This document shows positions 1 through 7,390 of a stretch of DNA of 34,140 bases, one piece after another. The DNA is taken from contig NZ_BRZA01000012.1 of NCBI RefSeq assembly GCF_026012395.1, forward strand, positions 1 through 34,140, read 5' to 3'. Positions within the stretch are counted from its first letter, which is position 1, and each line of letters opens with the position of its first letter. Made by a program: the position numbers and the translations under genes. Under the pieces are notes generated by a model. The model was not told the DNA's origin and searched no databases. It was given only the letters and a program-made list of their open reading frames with translations. This stretch comes from Lysinibacillus piscis. Lineage in GTDB: Bacteria; Bacillota; Bacilli; Bacillales_A; Planococcaceae.

Positions 1-77
1 ATGAGGTAGATAGGTTCGAGGTGGAAGTGTGGTGACACATGGAGCTGACGAATACTAATCGATCGAGGACTTAACCA
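1..77 (+). rRNA. 23S ribosomal RNA, 3' end (partial)
   Basis: The first bases match the conserved 3' end of Bacillus-type 23S rRNA, including the terminal block AATCGATCGAGGACTTAACC at about 58-77. The gene begins outside the window. It is followed by 5S rRNA and tRNAs in the same direction, so this is the distal end of an rrn operon. The exact last base is approximate. Confidence 0.93.
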
Positions 78-142
78 AAAACATGTGACAAAGACAATGA
101 ACCGTTTATCCAGTTTTGAAAGAATAAACCCTTTCAAAAAAG

Positions 143-258
<116 letters not shown>

Positions 259-268
259 ATAATACCCA

Positions 269-344
269 GGAGGATTAGCTCAGCTGGGAGAGCATCTGCC
301 TTACAAGCAGAGGGTCGGCGGTTCGAGCCCGTCATCCTCCACCA
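269..344 (+). tRNA. tRNA-Val (anticodon TAC)
   Basis: A 76-base cloverleaf with acceptor GGAGGAT/ATCCTCC, anticodon loop CTTACAA and encoded CCA. It is the first tRNA of the cluster behind 5S rRNA. Confidence 0.97.
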
Positions 345-349
345 TATTT

Positions 350-425
350 GGTCCCGTGGTGTAGCGGTTAACATGCCTGCCTGTCACGCAGGAGATCGCC
401 GGTTCGATCCCGGTCGGGACCGCCA
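350..425 (+). tRNA. tRNA-Asp (anticodon GTC)
   Basis: A 76-base cloverleaf with acceptor GGTCCCG/CGGGACC, anticodon loop CTGTCAC and encoded CCA. Confidence 0.97.
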
Positions 426-436
426 TTATTTTTTTT

Positions 437-512
<76 letters not shown>

Positions 513-518
513 TCCCAT

Positions 519-602
519 GGAGGGGTAGCGAAGTGGCTAAACGCGGCGGACTGTAAATCCGCTCCTTAGGGTTCGGCGGTTCGAATCCGTCCCCCTCCAC
601 CA
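519..602 (+). tRNA. tRNA-Tyr (anticodon GTA)
   Basis: An 84-base class II tRNA with a long variable arm, acceptor GGAGGGG/CCCCTCC, anticodon loop CTGTAAA and encoded CCA. Confidence 0.97.
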
Positions 603-608
603 GTCTTT

Positions 609-682
609 AGGGGCATAGTTCAACGGTAGAATAGAGGTCTCCAAAACCTTTGGTGTGGGTTCGATTCCTACTGCCCCTGCCA
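609..682 (+). tRNA. tRNA-Trp (anticodon CCA)
   Basis: A 74-base cloverleaf with acceptor AGGGGCA/TGCCCCT, anticodon loop CTCCAAA, discriminator G and encoded CCA. Confidence 0.97.
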
Positions 683-687
683 GGTTT

Positions 688-716
688 TTGTATGATTGCT
701 AGTATATAGATACTAT
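688..716 (+). promoter_or_regulatory. possible internal promoter before tRNA-His
   Basis: The widest gap in the tRNA block (683-733) holds TTGTAT (688-693), a 17-base spacer and TACTAT (711-716), a fair sigma-A match. It could give the distal tRNAs an extra promoter. The AT-rich gap also contains a short AGTAT/ATACT inverted repeat, so it may instead be a processing spacer. Confidence 0.35.
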
Positions 717-734
717 GTTACTACATATATTATG

Positions 735-810
735 GCGGTTGTGGCGAAGTGGTTAACGCATCGGATTGTGGTTCCGACATTCGTGGGTTCGATTCCCATC
801 AGTCGCCCCA
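735..810 (+). tRNA. tRNA-His (anticodon GTG)
   Basis: A 76-base cloverleaf with acceptor GCGGTTG/CAGTCGC, anticodon loop TTGTGGT and encoded CCA. Base G734 can serve as the histidine-specific G-1 opposite C73, so the mature RNA probably starts at 734. Confidence 0.96.
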
Positions 811-820
811 TTTTTAATAT

Positions 821-895
821 TGGGGTATAGCCAAGCGGTAAGGCAACGGATTTTGATTCCGTCATGCCTAGGTTCGAATCCTAGTACCCCAGCCA
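821..895 (+). tRNA. tRNA-Gln (anticodon TTG)
   Basis: A 75-base cloverleaf with acceptor TGGGGTA/TACCCCA, anticodon loop TTTTGAT and encoded CCA. Confidence 0.97.
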
Positions 896-910
896 TTTTT
901 TCTTCTTTAT

Positions 911-983
911 GAGCCATTAGCTCAGTTGGTAGAGCATCTGACTTTTAATCAGAGGGTCGAAGGTTCGAGTCCTTCATGGCTCA
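911..983 (+). tRNA. tRNA-Lys (anticodon TTT), no encoded CCA
   Basis: A cloverleaf with acceptor GAGCCAT/ATGGCTC, anticodon loop CTTTTAA and discriminator A983. The next three bases are TCA rather than CCA, so the 3' CCA must be added or repaired after transcription. Confidence 0.95.
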
Positions 984-1011
984 TCAATTTTATATTACTT
1001 TTCACTACGTA

Positions 1012-1088
<77 letters not shown>

Positions 1089-1104
1089 AAATTATGCTAT
1101 TTAT

Positions 1105-1178
1105 CGGAATGTAGCTCAGCTTGGTAGAGCACTTGGTTTGGGACCAAGGGGTCGTAGGTTCGAATCCTGTCATTCCGA
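1105..1178 (+). tRNA. tRNA-Pro (anticodon TGG), no encoded CCA
   Basis: A cloverleaf with acceptor CGGAATG/CATTCCG, anticodon loop TTTGGGA and discriminator A1178. It is followed by TTT, so CCA is not encoded. Confidence 0.95.
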
Positions 1179-1197
1179 TTTACTTTTTTAATTATTG

Positions 1198-1273
1198 GGG
1201 GCCTTAGCTCAGCTGGGAGAGCGCCTGCCTTGCACGCAGGAGGTCAGCGGTTCGATCCCGCTAGGCTCCACCA
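1198..1273 (+). tRNA. tRNA-Ala (anticodon TGC)
   Basis: A 76-base cloverleaf with acceptor GGGGCCT/AGGCTCC, anticodon loop CTTGCAC and encoded CCA. Confidence 0.97.
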
Positions 1274-1292
1274 ATTTTTCTTTTATAATTAT

Positions 1293-1385
1293 GGAGGTAT
1301 ACCCAAGTCTGGCTGAAGGGATCGGTCTTGAAAACCGACAGGCGGGTAACACCGCGCGGGGGTTCGAATCCCTCTACCTCCTCCA
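1293..1385 (+). tRNA. tRNA-Ser (anticodon TGA)
   Basis: A 93-base class II tRNA with acceptor GGAGGTA/TACCTCC, anticodon loop CTTGAAA, a long variable arm and encoded CCA. The discriminator base reads T, where bacterial serine tRNAs usually have G. Confidence 0.95.
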
Positions 1386-1390
1386 TTTGT

Positions 1391-1466
1391 GGGTCAGTAG
1401 CTCAGTTGGTAGAGCATTAGATTGAAGCTCTAAGTGTCGGCGGTTCGATTCCGTCCTGACCCACCA
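1391..1466 (+). tRNA. tRNA-Phe (anticodon GAA)
   Basis: A 76-base cloverleaf with acceptor GGGTCAG/CTGACCC, anticodon loop TTGAAGC and encoded CCA. Confidence 0.97.
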
Positions 1467-1473
1467 TCATTAT

Positions 1474-1547
1474 GCGGGTGTAGTTTAATGGTAAAACCTC
1501 AGCCTTCCAAGCTGATGTCGTGAGTTCGATTCTCATCACCCGCTCCA
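1474..1547 (+). tRNA. tRNA-Gly (anticodon TCC)
   Basis: A 74-base cloverleaf with acceptor GCGGGTG/CACCCGC, anticodon loop CTTCCAA, discriminator T (normal for Gly) and encoded CCA. Confidence 0.97.
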
Positions 1548-1563
1548 AAGAATAAAGAATAAT

Positions 1564-1640
<77 letters not shown>

Positions 1641-1644
1641 TTAT

Positions 1645-1721
1645 TCCGAAGTAGCTCAGTTGGTAGTAGCACCTGACTGTTAATCAGGTTGTCGCAGGTT
1701 CGAGTCCTGCCTTCGGAGCCA
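1645..1721 (+). tRNA. tRNA-Asn (anticodon GTT)
   Basis: A 77-base cloverleaf with acceptor TCCGAAG/CTTCGGA, anticodon loop CTGTTAA, discriminator G and encoded CCA. Confidence 0.97.
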
Positions 1722-1722
1722 T

Positions 1723-1794
1723 GGCCCGTTGGTCAAGTGGTTAAGACACCGCCCTTTCACGGCGGTAACACGGGTTCGAATCCCGTACGGGTCA
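1723..1794 (+). tRNA. tRNA-Glu (anticodon TTC), no encoded CCA
   Basis: A cloverleaf with acceptor GGCCCGT/ACGGGTC, anticodon loop CTTTCAC and discriminator A1794. It begins one base after tRNA-Asn, ends in TTAT rather than CCA, and is the last tRNA of the cluster. Confidence 0.95.
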
Positions 1795-1801
1795 TTATCT
1801 T

Positions 1802-1846
1802 AAAATGCAGTAAGTGTCTTGTAAAGGCATTTACTGCATTTTTTGC
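1802..1846 (+). terminator. intrinsic terminator of the rRNA-tRNA operon
   Basis: Perfect 12-base arms AAAATGCAGTAA (1802-1813) and TTACTGCATTTT (1831-1842) are followed by more T residues. It lies 8 bases after the last tRNA. Confidence 0.9.
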
Positions 1847-2017
1847 GTTATCCAAATACTTGATATAGATAAAAAATAGGATGCTTGAATCTCTTAATCT
1901 GCTTTTGTGTGGAAATAGTGCAGATTACATATATCAAATATGTATGTTTATTAGTGTGTTTTTTCATAGTGCATCATTACTTTTTCCTTTAAGATGAGTG
2001 TGATGGAGGAATTTTAT

Positions 2018-3067
2018 ATGAACTTACAAGAAATAGAGCAATTTTTGATGCTATATCAAACAGAAAAAAATCAACCGAAAGAATGGCTAACTACAAGACT
2101 ACAGCAAATTGAAAAAGATGAGGAATATATTCCAACAACAGAGGAGCTTCAATTTGGCGCAAAGGTAGCTTGGCGTAATAGTAATAAATGTATTGGGCGT
2201 TTATTTTGGAAATCCTTACATGTGGAGGATGCACGGCATTTACGAACTGAGCATGACATTTTTACAGCATTGCTTAACCATATTGCCTATGCTACAAATG
2301 ATGGTAAGATTCGCCCAACAATTACTATATTCGCACCAGAAAAAGTACGAATTTGGAATCATCAACTGATTCGTTATGCGGGCTATAAAAAAGAGCATGG
2401 TGTGATTGGTGATCCGCAATCTATTGCTTTTACGAAAGTATGTGAATCACTAGGATGGCGTGGTAATGGTACGGCATTTGATGTATTACCGCTTGTAGTA
2501 CAAGTAGATGGTCGTGACCCACAATGGTATAGCATTCCTGATGACTATATATTAGAAGTACCAATTCGCCATCCAGAACAGTCACAATTCGCCACTTTAA
2601 ATTTGAAATGGTATGCTGTGCCCATTATTTCAAGTATGCGTTTGCAAATAGCAGGGATTGATTTTCAGGCAGCACCATTTAATGGTTGGTATATGGGGAC
2701 AGAGATAGGGGCGCGTAACTTGGCGGACTATGAACGTTATAATCTATTACCAGCCATTGCAGAGGTTTTTGATTTAGATACAACGAAGCAGGCATCTTTA
2801 TGGCGTGACCGAGCATTAGTAGAATTAAATATTGCTGTGTTGCATTCATTTAAAGAGGATGGTGTGAGTATTGTTGACCATCATACAGCAGCCCAACAAT
2901 TTAAGCTATTTGAAGGAGCTGAAGAGGCGGCAGGGAGGGCTGTGACAGGTAATTGGGCATGGCTTATCCCACCTATGGCTCCAGCAACAACACATATTTT
3001 TCACCAACCATATGTCAATATATATCATACACCGAACTATTTTTATCAAAAACCACTATATGACTAA
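2018..3067 (+). CDS. nos: bacterial nitric oxide synthase oxygenase
   Basis: A 349-aa protein of the bacterial NOS oxygenase family, which makes nitric oxide and citrulline from arginine with haem and a pterin-type cofactor. It lacks a fused reductase domain and so must use other cellular electron donors. The proximal haem-ligand motif [10 protein letters not shown] is present with Cys58, and the substrate-pocket segment [12 protein letters not shown] carries the arginine-binding glutamate near 229. A longer frame opens at 1994, but GGAGGA at 2005-2010 is correctly spaced only for ATG 2018. The gene is monocistronic between the tRNA terminator and a shared terminator. In Bacillus and Staphylococcus relatives this NO is linked to protection from oxidative stress and antibiotics; that role is not visible here. 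Confidence 0.96.
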   Translation: MNLQEIEQFLMLYQTEKNQPKEWLTTRLQQIEKDEEYIPTTEELQFGAKVAWRNSNKCIGRLFWKSLHVEDARHLRTEHDIFTALLNHIAYATNDGKIRPTITIFAPEKVRIWNHQLIRYAGYKKEHGVIGDPQSIAFTKVCESLGWRGNGTAFDVLPLVVQVDGRDPQWYSIPDDYILEVPIRHPEQSQFATLNLKWYAVPIISSMRLQIAGIDFQAAPFNGWYMGTEIGARNLADYERYNLLPAIAEVFDLDTTKQASLWRDRALVELNIAVLHSFKEDGVSIVDHHTAAQQFKLFEGAEEAAGRAVTGNWAWLIPPMAPATTHIFHQPYVNIYHTPNYFYQKPLYD

Positions 3068-3071
3068 TAGG

Positions 3072-3103
3072 AAAAGCACTTGTTGAATATCACAAGTGCT
3101 TTT
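3072..3103. terminator. bidirectional terminator between nos and MFS gene
   Basis: Arms AAAAGCACTTGT (3072-3083) and ACAAGTGCTTTT (3092-3103) pair perfectly with A/T runs on both flanks. It can serve both convergent genes. Confidence 0.88.
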
Positions 3104-3106
3104 GGC

Positions 3107-4303
3107 TTAATGGATATATTTATTTTTAGAGGCCTGTATGGAACAGAAAAACAGGATAACTACAACGACAATGAAAAACCAACCAGCTTGACTCCAATCA
3201 CCTAATACATCGTGCAGATAACCGAATAGAATAGGACCTGTTGCTGCGAGTAAGTAACCTAGTGATTGAGCAAAGCCAGATAAATCCGCAGCTTCATAGG
3301 CTGTACGTGTGCGCAATGTAAAGAACATCATTGCTAATGCGAATGACGCACCACCTGCACAGCCAAGAAGAATCATCCAAACAATAGCGAGGCTCGTCCA
3401 TTCCATAACGACTCCAAGAAAGCCAATCAAATAAAGCATAATGAATACATAAACAAGTGGTCGCTGAGAGGTCATTTTACCTGCAATAATAGGTATAATA
3501 ATGGCAAATGGAATCTGAGCGAACTGCATAATAGAAAACATCCACCCAGCTTGATCAGCCGCCATCCCTTGGGCAATATAAATTTCAGGAATCCAAGCCG
3601 CTGTACTATAAAATAATAAGGATTGGAAACCCATTGCGCCTGTCACTGCCCATGCAATAGGTGATTTCCAAAGAGGTTTACTAACCTTCTCGGTAAGCGT
3701 CGCAGGCTCTGGTTGATTAAATTTCAGTTGTGGTAGCCAAATAAAAACAGCAATTACGGCTAAACCTAAAGAAACAGCTAAAGCTCCTTGCCAGCCAAAA
3801 GAAGAATGAGCAAGTGGATAGCTAATACCTGCACCTAAACCAGCTGTCATATTCATTGCTAATGTATAGACAGCCATTAACAAACCAATATGATAAGGGA
3901 ATTTTAGCTTTAATAAACTTGGAATTAAGACATTCCCAAACGAAATAGCTACACCAATGACAATTGTTCCTAAAAGAAGAAGCTCTGTTGTGCCAAGAGA
4001 ACGTAAAAGAATGCCAACAGCTAGTATGCTCATAGCGAATAACAGCGTCAATTCTAGTCCGAATTTGCGTGCAATTTTTGGAACAATCGGTGAGACAATG
4101 CCGAATGCGAGTACGGGAATTGTTGTTAAAAAGCCAGCCAGTACGTTAGAAATACCAAGATCATCTCGGATAAAAGCTATGATAGGACCGACAACCGTTA
4201 GAGGCATTCTAAGTGTGGCAGCGATAAAAATGATGCCTAGTACAAGTAAGAACGTTGCTCGGTTCCAGTGAAATGTTTTATTAGAATATTTTTCTGTAGT
4301 CAA
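3107..4303 (-). CDS. MFS transporter, CynX/NimT (YycB-like) family
   Basis: A 398-aa polytopic membrane protein with about 12 hydrophobic segments spread evenly along its length. The segment around residues 25-60 (ATLRMPLTVVGPIIAFIRDDLG) is typical of the CynX/NimT cyanate and nitroimidazole transporter branch of the major facilitator superfamily, to which B. subtilis YycB belongs. The substrate cannot be told from sequence. Translation starts at TTG (4303), preceded on the minus strand by AAGGAGGA eight bases away; the first internal ATG would remove the first membrane helix. It is a single gene, convergent with nos, and its promoter must lie in the 4304-4440 region. Confidence 0.88.
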   Translation of the reverse strand: MTTEKYSNKTFHWNRATFLLVLGIIFIAATLRMPLTVVGPIIAFIRDDLGISNVLAGFLTTIPVLAFGIVSPIVPKIARKFGLELTLLFAMSILAVGILLRSLGTTELLLLGTIVIGVAISFGNVLIPSLLKLKFPYHIGLLMAVYTLAMNMTAGLGAGISYPLAHSSFGWQGALAVSLGLAVIAVFIWLPQLKFNQPEPATLTEKVSKPLWKSPIAWAVTGAMGFQSLLFYSTAAWIPEIYIAQGMAADQAGWMFSIMQFAQIPFAIIIPIIAGKMTSQRPLVYVFIMLYLIGFLGVVMEWTSLAIVWMILLGCAGGASFALAMMFFTLRTRTAYEAADLSGFAQSLGYLLAATGPILFGYLHDVLGDWSQAGWFFIVVVVILFFCSIQASKNKYIH

Positions 4304-4455
4304 AATAAATCCTCCTTATTCTACATTACAACACTATACCACTTTTACCATACATACAAAAATAGTAGAAAATTCACAAAATAATGAACGTTGATTATAC
4401 TATTGCCATATTATAATCAGTATGTTACAGTAGTCTACATCATAAAGTGAATCTT

Positions 4456-4487
4456 CAATCAGTGGGGGTTTTTATCCTCACTGATTG
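4456..4487 (+). repeat. 12-bp hairpin in structured intergenic stretch
   Basis: CAATCAGTG (4456-4464) pairs with CACTGATTG (4479-4487), and inner G residues pair with TCC to extend the stem. It is not followed by a strong T run, so it is not a clear terminator. A later CACCAATCGGG (about 4496-4506) could pair instead with the GATTG arm. Confidence 0.6.
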
Positions 4488-4511
4488 TTAGTTTTCACCA
4501 ATCGGGTTTTT

Positions 4512-4578
4512 ACAGGCTGTTAACTCTCTATTTAAGCAGATGGATTTCATCACATGTTTTTTGGATTTTACAGCCTGT
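4512..4578 (+). repeat. long-range inverted repeat upstream of lysine riboswitch
   Basis: ACAGGCTGT (4512-4520) and ACAGCCTGT (4570-4578) are exact reverse complements, and both are set in the context TTTTACAG.CTGTTAA. They sit between the hairpin at 4456 and the riboswitch. The function is unknown; a dispersed intergenic repeat or a leader structure are the main options. Confidence 0.5.
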
Positions 4579-4617
4579 TAATACGGGATAAATTTAATAC
4601 TGATATGCCTCATATAG

Positions 4618-4792
4618 AATGAGGTAGAGGTCGCGGTATTTAAGAGTACACTAATGGAAATGACAAGCATTGAGGAAGTTAGTGGAAAGGAAATACTGCC
4701 GAAGTGTGGAGGAACTTGTAATCTTCATGCTGGGGCTGTTTTCGAAAGGAACAGAACTGTCACGTTTGGACAACGTGTTGTGCTATCAATGA
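4618..4792 (+). promoter_or_regulatory. lysine riboswitch (L-box) aptamer
   Basis: The stretch carries the ordered conserved blocks of the lysine riboswitch: GGTAGAGGTCGCGG (4623), AAGAGTA (4642), GGAAAGG then CTGCCGAAG (4683-4704), GCTGGGGCTG (4729) and ACTGTCAC followed by the closing GCTATC (4782). The 5' GGTAG and the final CTATC form stem P1. It lies directly upstream of a LysP-type permease and is followed by a terminator, so lysine binding would stop transcription. A small hairpin just 5' (CCTCAT/ATGAGG, 4608-4624) overlaps the P1 strand and might compete with it. No clean -35/-10 pair was found for it. Confidence 0.93.
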
Positions 4793-4811
4793 AAAATGAG
4801 GATGACTATAG

Positions 4812-4842
4812 CCATCACAGTGCCCTGTGGTGGTATTTTTTT
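4812..4842 (+). terminator. riboswitch-controlled intrinsic terminator
   Basis: CCATCACA (4812-4819) and TGTGGTGG (4826-4833) form a strong stem followed by TATTTTTTT. It stands 20 bases after the lysine aptamer and 30 bases before the lysP start, the usual place for the expression platform. Confidence 0.9.
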
Positions 4843-4871
4843 GTCTCAAAAGTTAGAAAGGAAGCTTTAAA

Positions 4872-6335
4872 ATGAGTGAAATAAAAATGAATCAGCTTGG
4901 GCATAAAACGCCAAAGCTACAAAAAGTATTAAAAAGCCGCCATATTACAATGATTTCTTTAGGAGGAACAATTGGCACAGGGTTATTTTTAGCGAGTGGT
5001 GGTGCAATTGCACAAGCTGGCCCAGGTGGTGCTCTACTTGCCTATGCTTTAATCGGTGTGATGGTCTACTTTTTGATGACGAGTTTAGGGGAAATGGCAG
5101 CATATATGCCATCGTCAGGCTCTTTTAGCACATATGCTGCCAAATTTGTGGACCCAGCTTTAGGCTTTGCACTAGGGTGGAATTATTGGTATAACTGGGC
5201 GATTACGATTGCTGCAGAGATTGCCGCTGTATCGTTAATTATGAAATATTGGTTTCCTAATAGCTCCTCGACTCTTTGGACAGTATTATTCATAGTGATT
5301 GTACTAACATTCAACCTCTTATCTGTAAAAAGTTATGGAGAAAGTGAATATTGGTTTGCGATGATTAAAGTAGCAACTGTGATTATATTTATTATCGTGA
5401 GCTTTTTAATGATTTTTGGTATTTTAGGAGGTCAAGCACCTGTAGGTTTTACGAATTTCTTTATTGAAGATGGTCCGTTTCATGGTGGCTTTCTGGCGAT
5501 GTTCGGGATATTCCTTGCAGCAGGATTTTCATTTCAAGGGACTGAATTACTTGGTGTGACAGCGGGTGAAACCGATGATCCTGCGAAAAATATTCCGAAA
5601 GCAGTAAAATCCGTATTTTGGCGCATCGTGTTATTTTATATTTTGGCGATTGCAGCCATTGGCATGTTAATTCCGTTTACAGATGCACGTTTACTGTCAG
5701 AGGACATAGCCGTATCTCCATTCACGCTGGTATTTGATCGTTTAGGAATTGCTTTTGCAGCTTCTTTCATGAATGCGATTATTTTAACAGCGATGTTGTC
5801 AGCAGGAAATTCAGGTCTATATGCGGCATCACGTATGCTTTGGCAATTAGCAAAAGAAGGTCAAGCACCAAAAGTTTTCATGAAATTAAGCCGCCGAGGC
5901 ATTCCGGTTTATGCGTTAATGGCGACATTAGCAATTGGTTGTTTAGCATTTTTAGCATCCTTTTTTGGCGATGGTATTGTCTATAGCTGGTTGTTGAATG
6001 CTTCAGGGATGTCAGGCTTTATTGCTTGGTTAGGGATTGCCTTTAGCCATTACCGATTCCGTCGAGCATTTGTAGCTCAAGGGATGGATGTAACCTTGCT
6101 ACCTTATAAAGCGAAATGGTATCCATTCGGGCCATTATTTGCTTTAACGATTTGTTTAATTGTTGTGATTGGTCAAAATTATACAGCATTTACAGGGGAT
6201 CGTATTGATTGGTACGGTATTCTTGTATCATATATCGGTATACCTTTATTTTTACTTCTATGGTTTGGATATAAAATTAAGCATAAAACGAAAATATTAC
6301 CATTGAAAGAGTGCGATTTACAGGTGAAGGAATAG
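4872..6335 (+). CDS. lysP: lysine-specific permease (APC superfamily)
   Basis: A 487-aa amino acid/polyamine/organocation permease with 12 predicted membrane helices. The first helix carries the substrate-binding GGTIGTGLFLASG motif (about 31-43), and the segment GWNYWYNWAITIAAE at about 103-117 matches lysine permeases of the AAT family. It imports lysine across the plasma membrane by proton symport. The specificity call rests jointly on family resemblance and on the lysine riboswitch and terminator just upstream, which would switch the gene off when lysine is plentiful. ATG 4872 follows an AAAGGAAG site. It appears monocistronic, and no clear terminator follows. Confidence 0.93.
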   Translation: MSEIKMNQLGHKTPKLQKVLKSRHITMISLGGTIGTGLFLASGGAIAQAGPGGALLAYALIGVMVYFLMTSLGEMAAYMPSSGSFSTYAAKFVDPALGFALGWNYWYNWAITIAAEIAAVSLIMKYWFPNSSSTLWTVLFIVIVLTFNLLSVKSYGESEYWFAMIKVATVIIFIIVSFLMIFGILGGQAPVGFTNFFIEDGPFHGGFLAMFGIFLAAGFSFQGTELLGVTAGETDDPAKNIPKAVKSVFWRIVLFYILAIAAIGMLIPFTDARLLSEDIAVSPFTLVFDRLGIAFAASFMNAIILTAMLSAGNSGLYAASRMLWQLAKEGQAPKVFMKLSRRGIPVYALMATLAIGCLAFLASFFGDGIVYSWLLNASGMSGFIAWLGIAFSHYRFRRAFVAQGMDVTLLPYKAKWYPFGPLFALTICLIVVIGQNYTAFTGDRIDWYGILVSYIGIPLFLLLWFGYKIKHKTKILPLKECDLQVKE

Positions 6336-6391
6336 GTCAAGATGGCAGAGCAGTCTTTCTATTTGTCGGATAAAATTTCATGGTATATTAT

Positions 6392-6420
6392 TTGGTTATA
6401 TTAAAATAATAAGCTATACT
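6392..6420 (+). promoter_or_regulatory. sigma-A type promoter for hydroxyacyl-CoA dehydrogenase gene
   Basis: TTGGTT (6392-6397), a 17-base spacer and TATACT (6415-6420) lie 33 bases ahead of the start codon. This supports transcription separate from lysP. Confidence 0.6.
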
Positions 6421-6452
6421 GACAATATAATAAAAAGAAAGAAGGCTTTTTC

Positions 6453-7346
6453 ATGGAGTTAAAACATATTACAGTTGCAGGTAGCGGTGTTTTAGGAAGT
6501 CAAATTGCGTTTCAAACAGCGTTTTTTGGTTATAATGTAACAGTGTATGATATTAATGAGCAAGCATTATCCGCGGCAAAGGAACGCTTCCAACATCTTG
6601 TGAGTGTATATGGTGAATATTTTAGTGATATAACACATGCACAACAAGCATTTGATAGTCTCCAATATAGTGCTGATTTAGCGGAAGCTGTGAAGGATGC
6701 TGATTTAGTGATTGAAGCAGTGCCTGAAGTAGTAGAAATTAAGCAAGATTTCTATACGAAGCTAGCTAGCGTTGCGCCAGAAAAAACGATTTTTGCATCG
6801 AATTCATCCACAATGTTACCAAGTCAATTTGCGCAATTTACAGGTCGTCCTGAGAAATTTTTAGCACTGCATTTTGCCAATGAAATTTGGAAAAATAATG
6901 TGGCTGAAATTATGGGACATGCTGGTACTGATGCGAAATATGCGGACATTGTAGAAGCATTTGCTCGTTCCATTAAAATGATTCCATTCCGTCTTTATAA
7001 AGAGCAAGCGGGTTATATTTTAAATTCACTATTAGTACCATTTTTAGATGCTGCACTTGGGTTGTGGGCGAATGGCGTTGCAGAGCCACAAGCAATTGAT
7101 AAAAATTGGATGATTTCAACTGGTGCACCAAGAGGGCCATTTGCTATTTTTGATATTATCGGTATGACAACACCATACAATTTGCAATTAGCGAAAGCAG
7201 AGCGTGGTGTTCCATGTGCTAAAGAGATTGCAGAAAAAATTAAAACCGAGTATATCGACCAAGGAAAATTAGGTGCAGCGACAGGTGAAGGTTTCTACAA
7301 ATATCCAAACCCAGCATATGCTGATCCGAACTTCATAAAAGCTTAA
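6453..7346 (+). CDS. 3-hydroxyacyl-CoA dehydrogenase family protein
   Basis: A 297-aa NAD-dependent dehydrogenase. Residues 5-16 hold the dinucleotide-binding VAGSGVLGSQIA (GxGxxG) loop. The segment DADLVIEAVPEVVEIKQDF and the NSSTML loop near 117-122 follow the hydroxyacyl-CoA dehydrogenase pattern, and the C-terminal helical domain is present. The usual catalytic-histidine motif HFFNP is changed to LHFANEIWKNN, and the later PGF.NRL block reads AGYILNSLL, so the substrate may not be a classical fatty acyl-CoA intermediate. Related carnitine or hydroxybutyryl dehydrogenases are alternatives. It has its own promoter and a terminator shared with mntH, and no beta-oxidation genes are nearby. 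Confidence 0.85.
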   Translation: MELKHITVAGSGVLGSQIAFQTAFFGYNVTVYDINEQALSAAKERFQHLVSVYGEYFSDITHAQQAFDSLQYSADLAEAVKDADLVIEAVPEVVEIKQDFYTKLASVAPEKTIFASNSSTMLPSQFAQFTGRPEKFLALHFANEIWKNNVAEIMGHAGTDAKYADIVEAFARSIKMIPFRLYKEQAGYILNSLLVPFLDAALGLWANGVAEPQAIDKNWMISTGAPRGPFAIFDIIGMTTPYNLQLAKAERGVPCAKEIAEKIKTEYIDQGKLGAATGEGFYKYPNPAYADPNFIKA

Positions 7347-7352
7347 ATATAG

Positions 7353-7390
7353 AAAATAGCCAAAGTCGTTTAATGGACTTTGGCTATTTT
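7353..7390. terminator. bidirectional terminator overlapping the mntH stop
   Basis: AAAATAGCCAAAGTC (7353-7367) pairs perfectly with GACTTTGGCTATTTT (7376-7390). The right arm contains the mntH stop codon (7384-7386 on the minus strand). Confidence 0.9.

Noticed and set aside
4654..4875. 73-codon frame before lysP
   Set aside because: It covers the lysine aptamer and its terminator and has no ribosome site.
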